Shown in pieces: positions 53,672 to 63,362 of a DNA stretch of 64,000 nt; the stretch's first letter is position 1, and the number at the start of each line of letters is the position of its first letter. The translations under genes and the position numbers were made by a program. Origin of the DNA: Exiguobacterium acetylicum (GTDB lineage Bacteria; Bacillota; Bacilli; Exiguobacteriales; Exiguobacteriaceae); contig NZ_CP081878.1 of the NCBI RefSeq assembly GCF_022170825.1, forward strand, positions 1,638,001 to 1,702,000, given 5' to 3'. The notes beneath the pieces were generated by a model, which did no database searches, had not been told where the DNA came from, and worked only from the letters and a program-made list of their open reading frames with translations.

Positions 53672-54358
53672 TTACTCCGTGAGAAGCGATTCAATCGGAC
53701 TATCCGGTGATTGCTGAATCAATCGCATGATCGTCTCTTCCGGTCGATCACTGACGATCCACATCACGTCTGCTCCTCTTTGATAGGCAAGACTCAACTG
53801 TTTTCCTTGTTTTTGAACATGGATTTGTAGCCCGTTGATGGTGCGCGTCCGTTTTCCGAATTGCGCTGGAACGTCCTCATTTTTTAATCGTGTCTCAATC
53901 ACCGTATAATGACGATTCGTTACGAGGGTCGTCTTCATTCGTTTCTTGTTTCCTTCCCATGCTAGACTCCCTTCGATCATCTCACCTTTCGTTGATTGAT
54001 CCCGAATGAAATCCATCGAACTGCTTAACATCCAGTTCGACTTTTTTTCGTAAATCATGAGCGTATCGTATCGTCCTATGAACACGCTTGCTAGCAGTAG
54101 ATTAAAGTCACCAAGTCGAGCGTCCACTCGGAAGTCATCTTTTTTAAAGGTATAGGTGGATTTGTCACTCAAGTCATACTTAAACTGATGCTCGGCGGTC
54201 TGAGCCGCAGTCGGATAGGCGCCACTGTCATAGATGCTCGTTCCATCAACTTGAATCTTTTCCTTCACCTCGACATTATTTTCCGGCGTGCATCCGCTGA
54301 TACAGAGGAGTCCCACCATTAAAAGAGGGATCGCTTTTTTATAATTGACTCGCTTCAT
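53672..54358 (-). CDS. Lipoprotein, unknown function
   Basis: The 228-residue protein has a signal peptide with CISGC (Cys23) and a mature part with STYTFKKDDFRVDARL and RTINGLQIHVQKQGK, which may form a beta-rich fold related to DUF4367/LolA-like carrier proteins, but this is weak. It is probably co-transcribed with the nucleotidyltransferase upstream (19-base gap). Confidence 0.6.
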   Translation of the reverse strand: MKRVNYKKAIPLLMVGLLCISGCTPENNVEVKEKIQVDGTSIYDSGAYPTAAQTAEHQFKYDLSDKSTYTFKKDDFRVDARLGDFNLLLASVFIGRYDTLMIYEKKSNWMLSSSMDFIRDQSTKGEMIEGSLAWEGNKKRMKTTLVTNRHYTVIETRLKNEDVPAQFGKRTRTINGLQIHVQKQGKQLSLAYQRGADVMWIVSDRPEETIMRLIQQSPDSPIESLLTE

Positions 54359-54377
54359 AGCGTAAGCTCCTTCTTAT

Positions 54378-54908
54378 TCATGTCTGTATATGTAACCTCG
54401 GATCGTCTCTCCATCCTTTTTCATTCACCCGTCGCTGAAAAATCGAATGACGATCCGTACCAACCTGAAAAGATGGTGTCGGTCGAATGACTCGATCCGT
54501 AAAGTCACTTGCTCCGTATGGAAGGTATAATTGGAACTTATCTCGTTTCGTCACACCGATTGCCGTGACCGTCTCAGGGAACTGTGCGATCGCATCTTGC
54601 GCTGATGCGTACGGTGGCAACTCGTTCACGAGATGCATCCGTGCTTGATTTTTGACCGACCATGGTAAATCTACCCATTTACATAACTGCCGCTCATGTC
54701 TTTTTTCCGTCGCTTCAGAAATATCCGAGGGGTCAAAATAGACGATATCGATGTCCGACTGTGCGTTTTGATCAATGCCCCAAATCTTCGAACGAAGGAC
54801 ACCGGCACAAATCCACCAATCCGGTAAATCGAGTCGTTCCACGATGGTCAGCATGAGCTGCACTTCTGCGTCCTCTCGTAATCGCTGTTCGATGTCAGCT
54901 TGATTCAT
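54378..54908 (-). CDS. Nucleotidyltransferase family protein (COG3575-like)
   Basis: The 176-residue protein has WWICAGVLRSKIWG followed by SDIDIVYFD, the DxD motif, and RMHLVNELPPY in the middle, which matches the COG3575 nucleotidyltransferase-like group. The ending YLPYGASDFTDRVIRPTP is also characteristic. The substrate is unknown. Confidence 0.8.
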   Translation of the reverse strand: MNQADIEQRLREDAEVQLMLTIVERLDLPDWWICAGVLRSKIWGIDQNAQSDIDIVYFDPSDISEATEKRHERQLCKWVDLPWSVKNQARMHLVNELPPYASAQDAIAQFPETVTAIGVTKRDKFQLYLPYGASDFTDRVIRPTPSFQVGTDRHSIFQRRVNEKGWRDDPRLHIQT

Positions 54909-55022
54909 TTTTTTCCTCCCTCCGACACAGCATGATGCTGAATGTGTATTTTCTTTAGTTTACCTCATTTCATCAATCCGGGAATCATTTCCTGACTTTT
55001 ATCCCATTTTTTGTCTTATCGC

Positions 55023-55064
55023 TTGTTTCCATTCCTTGTAAATAGTATATTTTTTATAACTATT
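55023..55064 (+). promoter_or_regulatory. Promoter of the PGDP-domain/giant permease operon
   Basis: TTGTTT (55023-55028) and TATATT (55046-55051) are 17 bases apart. AATAGTATA (55041-55049) and TATAACTATT (55055-55064) form an imperfect inverted repeat over the -10, which could be an operator. Confidence 0.5.
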
Positions 55065-55093
55065 CTGACAATTCAACGAAAAGGAGTGTTTAC

Positions 55094-55681
55094 ATGCCAC
55101 GTTCTCGTAAAACGATTCCTATCCTTGTGACGTCTCTTGCCCTGATTGGTAGTGCTGGTTGGTACTGGTCTTCACATCAGGATCAACCCGTCAACGTCTC
55201 ATCGCAAACGAAATTAGCTGGTGTCAACGAAACAACCGAAGATCGTATCCAATCGATTCAAGAATTGATGAAGCAAGGAACTGTTAAAACGTATCCCGGT
55301 GATCCGGAATTAAAAAAGAAGTCATTTCGTGCTGAAGCGCTTTTAGCTTCTCCCCCAAAAGAATTGCAGCTAAAAGAAAAGACGGGTTACCGCTACGTAA
55401 CAGTACCACTCGTCCTACATGATACAACTGAGACCGTGGGAGGATACAGCATCTACAAACCGAACTTGTTTGTTCTAAATGACGGTAAGGGCAACGAATA
55501 TAAGATAGTCGACTATGTCAGCCATAATCCGAAGGCATGGCGAAACAGTCATCAGTATTATGCTCCGCAACGTGCTCAAATCGACCTCGTTTATCAAGTA
55601 CCGGACAAATCGAAAACGTTCGTCTTACTCGCAGATTCCGACGCATTCCCGAAAACGCATGCAATTAAGATCGAGTTATGA
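55094..55681 (+). CDS. Secreted protein of an unnamed PGDP domain
   Basis: The 195-residue protein has an N-terminal signal or anchor (about 5-26, ILVTSLALIGSAGWYW) and one domain from about residue 55 to the end. That domain aligns with the C-terminal 140 residues of the next gene: K(T/I)(Y/F)PGDP, LKEK-GY-Y(V/I)TVP, YAP/VAP, and -VNLVYQVP or QIDLVYQVP. No known family is recognised. It is secreted or membrane-anchored outside. AAGGAG precedes the ATG, and the genes are 66 bases apart. Confidence 0.7.
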   Translation: MPRSRKTIPILVTSLALIGSAGWYWSSHQDQPVNVSSQTKLAGVNETTEDRIQSIQELMKQGTVKTYPGDPELKKKSFRAEALLASPPKELQLKEKTGYRYVTVPLVLHDTTETVGGYSIYKPNLFVLNDGKGNEYKIVDYVSHNPKAWRNSHQYYAPQRAQIDLVYQVPDKSKTFVLLADSDAFPKTHAIKIEL

Positions 55682-55747
55682 ACTGCCGCGCTTGCATGAA
55701 TGTGTAAGCGCTTTTTACATAGGATGTTAAGAAAGGACGTGAAGAGC

Positions 55748-58700
55748 GTGCTACGATTCATTTGGAATTCTTGGTGGCGTAATAAAGAACGATTCATCCT
55801 CTTACTCGTCGGCGTACTTGTCGTCAGTACTGGACTGAGTTACTTGATTGGCACGACGCAAGCGAACAACGGTACGGTCGTCGACGAGTTGCAAAAACGC
55901 TGGAAATCCTCCTACGATATCGTTGTTCGTCCGCCGAACAGCCGGAGCGTGACGGAAGATCTCAAACTACTCGAACCGAACTATATGAGTGGTCTTGACG
56001 GTGGTATCACGATGAAACAATACAAAACGATTCAAGCCATTACGGATGTCGACGTCGCTGCTCCCATCGCGATGATTGGAAATCATGCGACATCAGCAAG
56101 CCTCGGGACGCATCGTTTTGATGATTACGGCGTCTATAAGTTGACGATCACGGACAAACAGAACACCGGACTGAACGTCGAAAAATATTCCTCCGTCAAC
56201 TATATCGCTGCCGGTTGGACGCCAGATGAGAACGCCACCATATCCGGTGTCTCACCTGCTGCGCTCGGCGAAGAACCTTTGTTAGAGTTCGGGAGCGATA
56301 CGATGATTGCCGGAATTGATCCTGAAGCAGAAGCTCGCTTGATCGGACTCGATGATGCGACGGTCAACGGCAAACATAGTCGTTTTTTTGACGAGCAGGA
56401 CGCAGCAAACATCGTTGATCCGGAACTCGGAACGATCGAGCTTCCGATTTTGATGAATGAACGCGAGTATGTCGACGCATCGCGAACGTATACGTATGAA
56501 AAGTTGGATCTTCCCCTCATAAACGATTCGATTCAGGAGACGATTCAAGATGTGACGAAACGGGGCGGAGAAAAATATTTAAAAACGTTAGAGACAACGG
56601 ATCGTCCTGGAAAAACCTACTCCTTCACGACTCAAGACGTTCAGAAAAAATTGATTCAGCAAATCATGACCGATTCTTTTCCGTCATTACCTTCTGGCAG
56701 CTCCGAGTGGCTGATCCTCAAACCGTCACCGATCAGTTACCAGACGATTTCGAGCCCATTTGCTTCGCGTTGGCCCTTCAGTTATCAGGTCGAACCGAAA
56801 AAAGTCAATCCCGATTCCCTACTTGCGAAACGGACGATGTATCGTGAGGCACGGATGTTCGGAAAAACGAGTGACGATTGGCCAAGGATCCGCTTGAACT
56901 ATATCGGTGTCTTCAATCCGAAGAAACTGAACTTGTCGAAGGATCCGTTAACAGAATTACCGATGGAAACATACTTCCCAGCAAAAGCACAATGGGTCAT
57001 GGACAAAAACGATCGACCGGTTAATCCGGTCAAGGACGTCAAGCCGACGAACGACGCCTATGATTTCTTGACGAAACCACCTTCGATGTTGACGACGCTG
57101 GATGCCGCCTTTAAGATTCGCGGCGAAAAAGCAATTTCCGTCATTCGTGTCAACGTCAAAGGCGTCGACCAGATGAATGATGCGAGTGAACGGAAACTTC
57201 AAGCAGTCGCTCGCGAAATCGAGGATAAGACCGGTTTGATTACGGACGTCACGCTCGGTTCGTCACCGCAACTTGCATTGACTTACTTACCGGGTCTTGA
57301 AAAACAATCGGCACTCGGCTGGGTGCAACAACCGTGGATTAAACTTGGTTCTTCGATGACGATATTCCAGGAAGCGAAAGTCGGCATGTCGGGGGTCATC
57401 GCTAGCGTCATCGCGGTCGCACTCGTCTATGTCTTTAGTTCGAACATCATCCTGCTGTATGCGCGTAAAAAAGAGTTCGCGATTCTGTTATCACTCGGCT
57501 GGCGCCCACGTCAGCTCTCTAAACTGCTATTCCTTGAAGCGACGTTGCTCGGCTCTCTCGTCGCGTTAATCGCCTGGACGATTCTCGGCACGTTCTGGTT
57601 GACGACGGACCATCCAATTGCATTAGGTCGGATTCTTCTGATCGGACTTGCCGGCTTGCTCATCTACTGGGGTGGTACGCTTGTGCCGATGACGTTGATC
57701 CGAAGAATCAAACCCTATGAGAGTATGCGTTCTGGGGAAGTTTCTCGTTCGCGGCGCTTCGTTCGCTCGCAATCGATTGTTGGTATGAGCATGAACCAAC
57801 TATTAACCTATTGGCAACGAACGCTTCTTTCAATCATTGCGATTGCCTTACCGACGAGTCTGTTCATTTTCTTCCTGTTCGTGACATTCCGTCTGAAAGG
57901 CGTCTTATATGCGACGTGGCTCGGTGAATATGTCGCCTTAGAGGTCGGCACGATGCATTATGTCGCGATGGGTGTCGCCCTTTTGATCGCTATTTTGACG
58001 ACGACGGAAATTCTTTGGCAAAATGTCAATGAACGTCGAAGTCAGCTTGCTGTTTTAAAAGCAACAGGTTGGCAAGATACGCTCATCCGCCGACTGGTCT
58101 TACTGGAAGGTTTATTAACGGGACTACTCGCCGGAATTGTTGGTCTTTTCTTTGCACTGGCAATGATTTGGCAGGTCTATCGTCAATTCCCGACGACGGA
58201 ACTTGGTTTCTTAACTGCCACGATTCTGATCCCGCTCTTGACCGGAATCATCGGAGCCGTCTTACCGGCTCAGCGGGCTGTCCGAATCGTTCCGAACGCA
58301 GCGATCAGTAGTGTCAGCGCCAACTCCAAAGAGACAGAGCGTCGCTTCAAGCTTGCCCTTTCCTCAATTGGAGCGGTATTATTCGTCGGTGTCTTATCTC
58401 TGTTCCTGTTTGCGACAAATGAATCGCCAGTTGAACAGACACCGACCGCTCAAACACCGAAGGTCATCACGACAGGAAGTAAGATAACAGATGGTGTGAC
58501 CGGATCGAAGAGAACGCTCAAGAAAACAGAAAAACAAGCTTCCGGTGTAATCGAAGAAACGATGGCGAAAGGTGTCATCAAGACGTTCCCGGGAGATCCC
58601 GTCGTCAAAGATACAACTTTTTGGGTTGGCAAGTTATTGAAGCAACCGCCTGCCTCCTTGAAATTGAAAGAAAAAGCCGGCTATCAATACATCACGGTGC

Positions 58701-58981
58701 CGACGTTCTATCAAGACACACTTTATCAAGAAGTCGGTGAAGAAAGCTTTTACCATCCGAATCGTTTCCGTCTGACGGGAGTCAGCGGAGTCTATGAACC
58801 GATTGATTATGAAAATAAGAACGAAAAGACCTGGAAACAAGGGCTGAAATACGTCGCCCCGGGCAAGGCACACGTCAATCTCGTCTACCAAGTTCCGGCA
58901 GACGAGACGGAATTCGTCCTGTTCGTCTCAGGGGATAACTTCGCCAAAACGATTGCCGTTAAAATTGATTTAAGGAAATGA
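55748..58981 (+). CDS. Giant FtsX-like permease with fused PGDP domain
   Basis: The 1077-residue permease has helix 1 (about 14-36), a ~500-residue external domain and seven more helices in two FtsX modules. Uniquely it adds a ninth helix near 875-893 and a C-terminal domain (about 935-1077) homologous to the secreted protein upstream. An odd number of added helices puts that domain outside. The GTG at 55748 aligns with the starts of the paralogues (V/MLRF-xN-W). Elements such as GSSPQ, LGW-QQPWI and SMTIFQE match the copies at 24166 and 27746. No ATPase gene is near. Confidence 0.82.
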   Translation: MLRFIWNSWWRNKERFILLLVGVLVVSTGLSYLIGTTQANNGTVVDELQKRWKSSYDIVVRPPNSRSVTEDLKLLEPNYMSGLDGGITMKQYKTIQAITDVDVAAPIAMIGNHATSASLGTHRFDDYGVYKLTITDKQNTGLNVEKYSSVNYIAAGWTPDENATISGVSPAALGEEPLLEFGSDTMIAGIDPEAEARLIGLDDATVNGKHSRFFDEQDAANIVDPELGTIELPILMNEREYVDASRTYTYEKLDLPLINDSIQETIQDVTKRGGEKYLKTLETTDRPGKTYSFTTQDVQKKLIQQIMTDSFPSLPSGSSEWLILKPSPISYQTISSPFASRWPFSYQVEPKKVNPDSLLAKRTMYREARMFGKTSDDWPRIRLNYIGVFNPKKLNLSKDPLTELPMETYFPAKAQWVMDKNDRPVNPVKDVKPTNDAYDFLTKPPSMLTTLDAAFKIRGEKAISVIRVNVKGVDQMNDASERKLQAVAREIEDKTGLITDVTLGSSPQLALTYLPGLEKQSALGWVQQPWIKLGSSMTIFQEAKVGMSGVIASVIAVALVYVFSSNIILLYARKKEFAILLSLGWRPRQLSKLLFLEATLLGSLVALIAWTILGTFWLTTDHPIALGRILLIGLAGLLIYWGGTLVPMTLIRRIKPYESMRSGEVSRSRRFVRSQSIVGMSMNQLLTYWQRTLLSIIAIALPTSLFIFFLFVTFRLKGVLYATWLGEYVALEVGTMHYVAMGVALLIAILTTTEILWQNVNERRSQLAVLKATGWQDTLIRRLVLLEGLLTGLLAGIVGLFFALAMIWQVYRQFPTTELGFLTATILIPLLTGIIGAVLPAQRAVRIVPNAAISSVSANSKETERRFKLALSSIGAVLFVGVLSLFLFATNESPVEQTPTAQTPKVITTGSKITDGVTGSKRTLKKTEKQASGVIEETMAKGVIKTFPGDPVVKDTTFWVGKLLKQPPASLKLKEKAGYQYITVPTFYQDTLYQEVGEESFYHPNRFRLTGVSGVYEPIDYENKNEKTWKQGLKYVAPGKAHVNLVYQVPADETEFVLFVSGDNFAKTIAVKIDLRK

Positions 58982-58984
58982 CTG

Positions 58985-59037
58985 AAAACAGCTCGTTCTC
59001 AACGTATGCCATCATACGTTGGAACGAGCTGTTTTTT
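58985..59037. terminator. Terminator after the giant permease
   Basis: AACAGCTCGTTC and CAACGTATG arms pair with CATACGTTG and GAACGAGCTGTT, with a mismatch between the two helices, followed by TTTT. It also ends the convergent DMT gene. Confidence 0.9.
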
Positions 59038-59959
59038 AAATTCGAATTAGGATGATGCCACCCAGCATGACGAGTAGACTGATGATCTGCACACCGGTGA
59101 CCGGTTGTTTTTTTGCACCGAACCAACCGAAACGATCAATCAATAGGCTACCGGTCAGTAAGCCAATCGTGACGATGACGACAGCGAGTCCCGTACCGAC
59201 GAGCGGAACGATGAAGGCATTGCCGGCAACGAACAATGCACCAATCAATCCCCCGATCCAGATCCAAGCAGGAAGTGGTTGTGCGCGATCAATTTGCCAC
59301 TTCGTTCGTAGGATCAGATTCAAGAGCAATAAAGTGATCGTTCCGATGACGAACGAGATCAATGCACCTTTCACTGCTGACCCGAGAACACTTCCGAGAT
59401 GACCATTGATGGCTGTTTGAGCTGCGCTCATCATTCCGGTCAGAACTCCGAGTACACGCCATATGAGTAACGAATTCCCTTGAGATTCTAGTCGTTTCTG
59501 ACGACGTCGTGCCAAATAGTCACCGAGGGCGACGGTTCCGACCACACCGAGCAAAACAAGAATTGCTCCGATGACTCGTGTCAGTGAGAGTGTTGTAACG
59601 TTCGCCTCGAACAATCCGAAATGATCAATCAACAGCCCCATGACGACTTGACCGAAAATCGGCATGATGACCGTTTGAACACCTCCGAGGCGAGGAAACA
59701 ACAATATGTTTCCGGTCAAATAGATGACGCCAAGCAGTCCCCCACCCCAAATCCAAAACGGTTCGTCGGCAGTAGCCGTGAGACCTGTGAGATCCCCATC
59801 GACGAGCAACACGAGAAGTAGTAAAAATAGTGAGCCGATCGAAAAAGAAATCAACGAAGCGAGGAACGGTGAACCGACGACGCCCCGTAGTCGTGTATTG
59901 ACACTCGTTTGAACCGGTACGAGTAACCCAATGATGAATCCAATGATGATAGCAAGCAT
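59036..59959 (-). CDS. DMT-superfamily transporter (fused DUF606 pair)
   Basis: The 307-residue protein is an internal duplication: each half has about five helices with the DUF606 pattern (PVQTSVNTRL / AAQTAINGHLG, LISF-IG, GN-ll-P and GLLIDHFG / SLLIDRFGWFG). The family exports or imports small molecules; the substrate is unknown. Most relatives are single-domain proteins used in pairs, and this is the fused form. Confidence 0.88.
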   Translation of the reverse strand: MLAIIIGFIIGLLVPVQTSVNTRLRGVVGSPFLASLISFSIGSLFLLLLVLLVDGDLTGLTATADEPFWIWGGGLLGVIYLTGNILLFPRLGGVQTVIMPIFGQVVMGLLIDHFGLFEANVTTLSLTRVIGAILVLLGVVGTVALGDYLARRRQKRLESQGNSLLIWRVLGVLTGMMSAAQTAINGHLGSVLGSAVKGALISFVIGTITLLLLNLILRTKWQIDRAQPLPAWIWIGGLIGALFVAGNAFIVPLVGTGLAVVIVTIGLLTGSLLIDRFGWFGAKKQPVTGVQIISLLVMLGGIILIRI

Positions 59960-60030
59960 TCGAGGCCCTCCTTTTTCATGTGCTTCTCCATCATACGGTA
60001 GTCCCTCATCCTGAAGCGACAGGAATGCTC

Positions 60031-60060
60031 AAAAAAGAGCCGGTTCAACGACCGGCTCCT
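60031..60060 (-). terminator. Terminator of the 60065-63985 region genes
   Basis: On the minus strand GAGCCGGT pairs with ACCGGCTC over a 6-nt loop and is followed by TTTTTT, just after the stop at 60065. Confidence 0.85.
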
Positions 60061-60064
60061 CGGG

Positions 60065-60535
60065 TTAGATTTTTTTCCACGACTTCGGATACGTCCGTAG
60101 TTCCTTTTTCGTTGGGTGCTCAGCATCGAACCGCTTTCCATTGCGTTCAAGCAGCGTATCAGATACAAGTAAAACGATCGCAAGGATGACATAGACGGCA
60201 AAACTTAGGAAAAACGGTAAATCGAATACGATGATCATCGGGAAGAATAATCCCATTAAGATGACGAAAAAGAAATCCGTTACGTACTGCCATTGAATGA
60301 TTTTCTTCATCCGTGGTTCTTCTGTCAATGCCATATCACGTTCGACTTCTTGCGAGTGAATCCGCGCAATCCAGACCAATGCCACAAACAACAAAAATAG
60401 TGGCCAATACACGTCCCGATTGGCGACGACTAACAAGATGCTGACACCGTACAGTAATGAACTGTACAAGCGTGGTTTAACGAGTTGACGTTTTTCTTCC
60501 TGAATATAAGAGACTCGTTCCGCTTTTGTCTTCAC
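60065..60535 (-). CDS. Membrane protein, unknown function
   Basis: The 156-residue protein has four likely helices in two pairs (about 24-40, 42-58, 85-103 and 106-127) and a charged ending (RTYPKSWKKI). A GTG start at 60535 has a G-rich site upstream. It is the last gene of a probable operon with an ABC permease and ATPase and a small secreted protein. No family is recognised. Confidence 0.55.
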   Translation of the reverse strand: MKTKAERVSYIQEEKRQLVKPRLYSSLLYGVSILLVVANRDVYWPLFLLFVALVWIARIHSQEVERDMALTEEPRMKKIIQWQYVTDFFFVILMGLFFPMIIVFDLPFFLSFAVYVILAIVLLVSDTLLERNGKRFDAEHPTKKELRTYPKSWKKI

Positions 60536-60570
60536 CTATATCCCCCCCAAAACTGATGTGACGTCTTCTT

Positions 60571-60888
60571 TCAATTCGGTCGAACGGCGCGTGATCGTCC
60601 GATATACTCGACTTTATTCTGAAGTACACGATACATCCGATATTCCCCCGTTGGTGCGGACTTCAGCTGAACAGCAATTTGGTGACGCCGTGATTTTGAT
60701 GATTCTGACGCTACGAAGTACGGTTTGACCGACGTGATGTTATCACGTCCAAACTGCTTCGTCACGTGTCGAACGACTTGCACTTCAACGATTTGCTCAT
60801 AAGTCGCATCCCGTTCATCTGCAATCATCCACCACCCGATACCACTGATCAACAGTAGTAACAGAATCGCTCCCATCGTTTTTCGCAT
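60571..60888 (-). CDS. Small secreted or anchored protein
   Basis: The 105-residue protein has an N-terminal hydrophobic helix (about 5-22) and a short external domain with EVQVVRHVTKQFG and QNKVEYIGRSRA. It lies 29 bases after the permease gene in the same direction. No family is recognised. Confidence 0.55.
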   Translation of the reverse strand: MRKTMGAILLLLLISGIGWWMIADERDATYEQIVEVQVVRHVTKQFGRDNITSVKPYFVASESSKSRRHQIAVQLKSAPTGEYRMYRVLQNKVEYIGRSRAVRPN

Positions 60889-60917
60889 CCCGATCCCCCC
60901 GGTTCACTTGCCCTTAC

Positions 60918-63362
60918 TTACTGTTTCAATTCGTGAACGAGGTTTTCCTGCTTCCGTCGGGTGACGAACCAAGCGATGCCTAGGACAAGCACTACCAAAC
61001 CGGCAATGGTTCCAGCAATCGTCGGTACGTTGAAATAAAACGTTCCTGTATCATCAATCCGTGTCACGAACAATGTGGCGCCAACCCCACTGATCAGTCC
61101 GAAGATGACCCCGCTCCCAATGAACAAAAGCATTTGAACGAGTGTCAACTGACGGAGCTCGTTTCGTTTCAATGCAATCGTTCGTAACAAGGCATACTCG
61201 CCTCGTTTCCCACTTACGAAACTGAGTAAGGCATTGGCAAGTCCGAACCAGACCGAACCACTCATGACGACGAGCGCGATCAAGAAGACGAACCAGCGCT
61301 CCGTTGTTTGTTGCTCAGCGAGACGCAGGGCGTCAGATAATCGATTCACTTGCAGCGTCGGATAACTTTGAATGATTTCTGACAACTGTTGTGTGACCTT
61401 CGCTGTCTTTAACTCGGACGGAACGTTGATATAGACATGCAAGATTTGATCATCTGGTTGCCGTATCTGTTCATTCCGCCAATCGACGAGAACGTCTGGT
61501 GACACGCGTTTCTCGATTCCAACGATTCGGAATTGACCAAGCGAAACATCGCTTTCTTGCTCCCCGTCCCATCGCCCGAGTGGCAACGGATCCCCTTTTT
61601 GGAGACTATGTTTTTTCGCAAAGGTACGTGAAACGATGATTCCTTCTGTATCACTCGTCTGTTTTCTATCTAAGACGTCGAGGCGGCGATAGTCCGTCAC
61701 CTCATATTCGATCGGGATATCTTCATCAGGCGATTGGTATTCGATAGAACTTCGAGACGACACGAAGGTCGCTTTTGCGCCAGGTAGGTCAGTTTCAATT
61801 TGTCGCATCAATTGCAGCGGATCTCCTTGTGTTCCCTCATCCAAGCGACTCTTCAAGACGACTTCTGTCGGGTATTGGCTGATGATGTACTTTCGCTCAC
61901 TTTGTTGCACTGTCTCAAGAAACGTCGATCCGATGACGACGATGATCATCAACACTTGAACGATCAGCATCAACCAGGCATTTTTTCGTAGTTGTGGCAA
62001 CACGCCCCGGAATGCGACGAAACTCGTCGGTCCCGCTAACCGTCGAACGATTGGTTCCGTTCGATGAAGAATCCCCTTCAAGAGAAGTGGTGTCGCAAGA
62101 TACATCGACAGTAAAAAGGTAACGGTTGCACCGAGCCAAGCCATCGCCCGTGCCCCTTCCGTACTGGCAATCACTTCAGCGAATAAGATCAAGCAGGCAG
62201 TCAACCCACTACTAGCGAGGACGAGACGTTTTCGTCGCGTCGATCGTGACGCCGTTTTCAGATTATCTCGTAGGACGTGAAGCGGTAACACATCTCGTTT
62301 TCGGTAAGCTGTACTCGCGAGCAGCATCAAAATCAACAAGGCGCTTCCGAACGTGACGAGCATCAAGAATAAACGATGTTCGAGCAAGAGTGTGACGATC
62401 ATCTTGCCTTCAGCCGGCCATAGAAGTTGACTTAGTAACGGTAAGCAAATCCCGACTAGAATCGCGAGTACCGTTCCCGCAAAGACAATCAAACCGGATT
62501 GAACGAGGAACAACTGAAACAGTTGTCGGGTCGTCGCCCCAAGCGTCCGCATGATTGCAAATTGGACGGTATGTTTGCGTAAATATAAATCGAAGTTTGC
62601 GATTAAGATCAAGCCAGAGACGACAAGAATCAACAATGACAAAATCCCGATGTAACCGTTTAGCGCTGGTGAAAGTGCTTGTCCTTCCGCAAGCTCAACA
62701 CGGAGCTTCGGATTCGATTGGACGAGCGTATCGGCATAGCGTACGACATCCGTCCCTTCTTTCATATCGAGCAAAATTGCTTTGGTTTCGCTTGCGTGAT
62801 GCTTCTGCAAATCAGCATATGAAAGCAGGACTTGATCGTGCGCGTTCTTTGATGTTTTAGTATCCGGTAGAATCTCGCGAATCTGATACGTTTCTTCCCC
62901 GACACGTAGCGCTTGCCCGACAGTACGGTCAAGCGACGTCGCGAGTCTAGCCGACAGGATTGCTTCTCCGCGGTTTAAATCGTTTGTGAAATGGTACCGA
63001 CTTTTCGTTAACGCATCCGACTGAACACCAATCGTTTCGACGTCGGCCATCGTTTGACCAGAAATCCGCGCTGTCGTCTGTAAGATTAGCTCTGTGCGTA
63101 AGATACCTTTATCCTTCTTGAGTTGCTCAAGCAAGGTCTGTTCTGTCCGCTCGTCTTCAGGTGAATATTTAATTGTCAGATCGACTTGACCGTATGTCAG
63201 CTCTCGATCCGCTTCGATTGTTGCTTGATTGTGTAACAAAAAGATCACCATCGTTAAGACGAGACCGATTGAAATCATGACGCTTGCGATTGACGTCAAT
63301 AAAATCATCGGACTTTTACGATACAGTCGATGCGCGAGTCGAAAGAGATGTTGTCGCTTCAT
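60918..63362 (-). CDS. FtsX-type ABC permease, two modules
   Basis: The 814-residue protein has an N-terminal helix, an external domain of about 210 residues, helices near 240-350, a second module starting around residue 380, another external domain of about 220 residues and four final helices. This is the classical LolE/YtrF-like plan with two external domains, unlike the giant permeases. The family exports lipids, peptides or bacteriocins. Its start overlaps the ATPase stop by 4 bases. Confidence 0.85.
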   Translation of the reverse strand: MKRQHLFRLAHRLYRKSPMILLTSIASVMISIGLVLTMVIFLLHNQATIEADRELTYGQVDLTIKYSPEDERTEQTLLEQLKKDKGILRTELILQTTARISGQTMADVETIGVQSDALTKSRYHFTNDLNRGEAILSARLATSLDRTVGQALRVGEETYQIREILPDTKTSKNAHDQVLLSYADLQKHHASETKAILLDMKEGTDVVRYADTLVQSNPKLRVELAEGQALSPALNGYIGILSLLILVVSGLILIANFDLYLRKHTVQFAIMRTLGATTRQLFQLFLVQSGLIVFAGTVLAILVGICLPLLSQLLWPAEGKMIVTLLLEHRLFLMLVTFGSALLILMLLASTAYRKRDVLPLHVLRDNLKTASRSTRRKRLVLASSGLTACLILFAEVIASTEGARAMAWLGATVTFLLSMYLATPLLLKGILHRTEPIVRRLAGPTSFVAFRGVLPQLRKNAWLMLIVQVLMIIVVIGSTFLETVQQSERKYIISQYPTEVVLKSRLDEGTQGDPLQLMRQIETDLPGAKATFVSSRSSIEYQSPDEDIPIEYEVTDYRRLDVLDRKQTSDTEGIIVSRTFAKKHSLQKGDPLPLGRWDGEQESDVSLGQFRIVGIEKRVSPDVLVDWRNEQIRQPDDQILHVYINVPSELKTAKVTQQLSEIIQSYPTLQVNRLSDALRLAEQQTTERWFVFLIALVVMSGSVWFGLANALLSFVSGKRGEYALLRTIALKRNELRQLTLVQMLLFIGSGVIFGLISGVGATLFVTRIDDTGTFYFNVPTIAGTIAGLVVLVLGIAWFVTRRKQENLVHELKQ

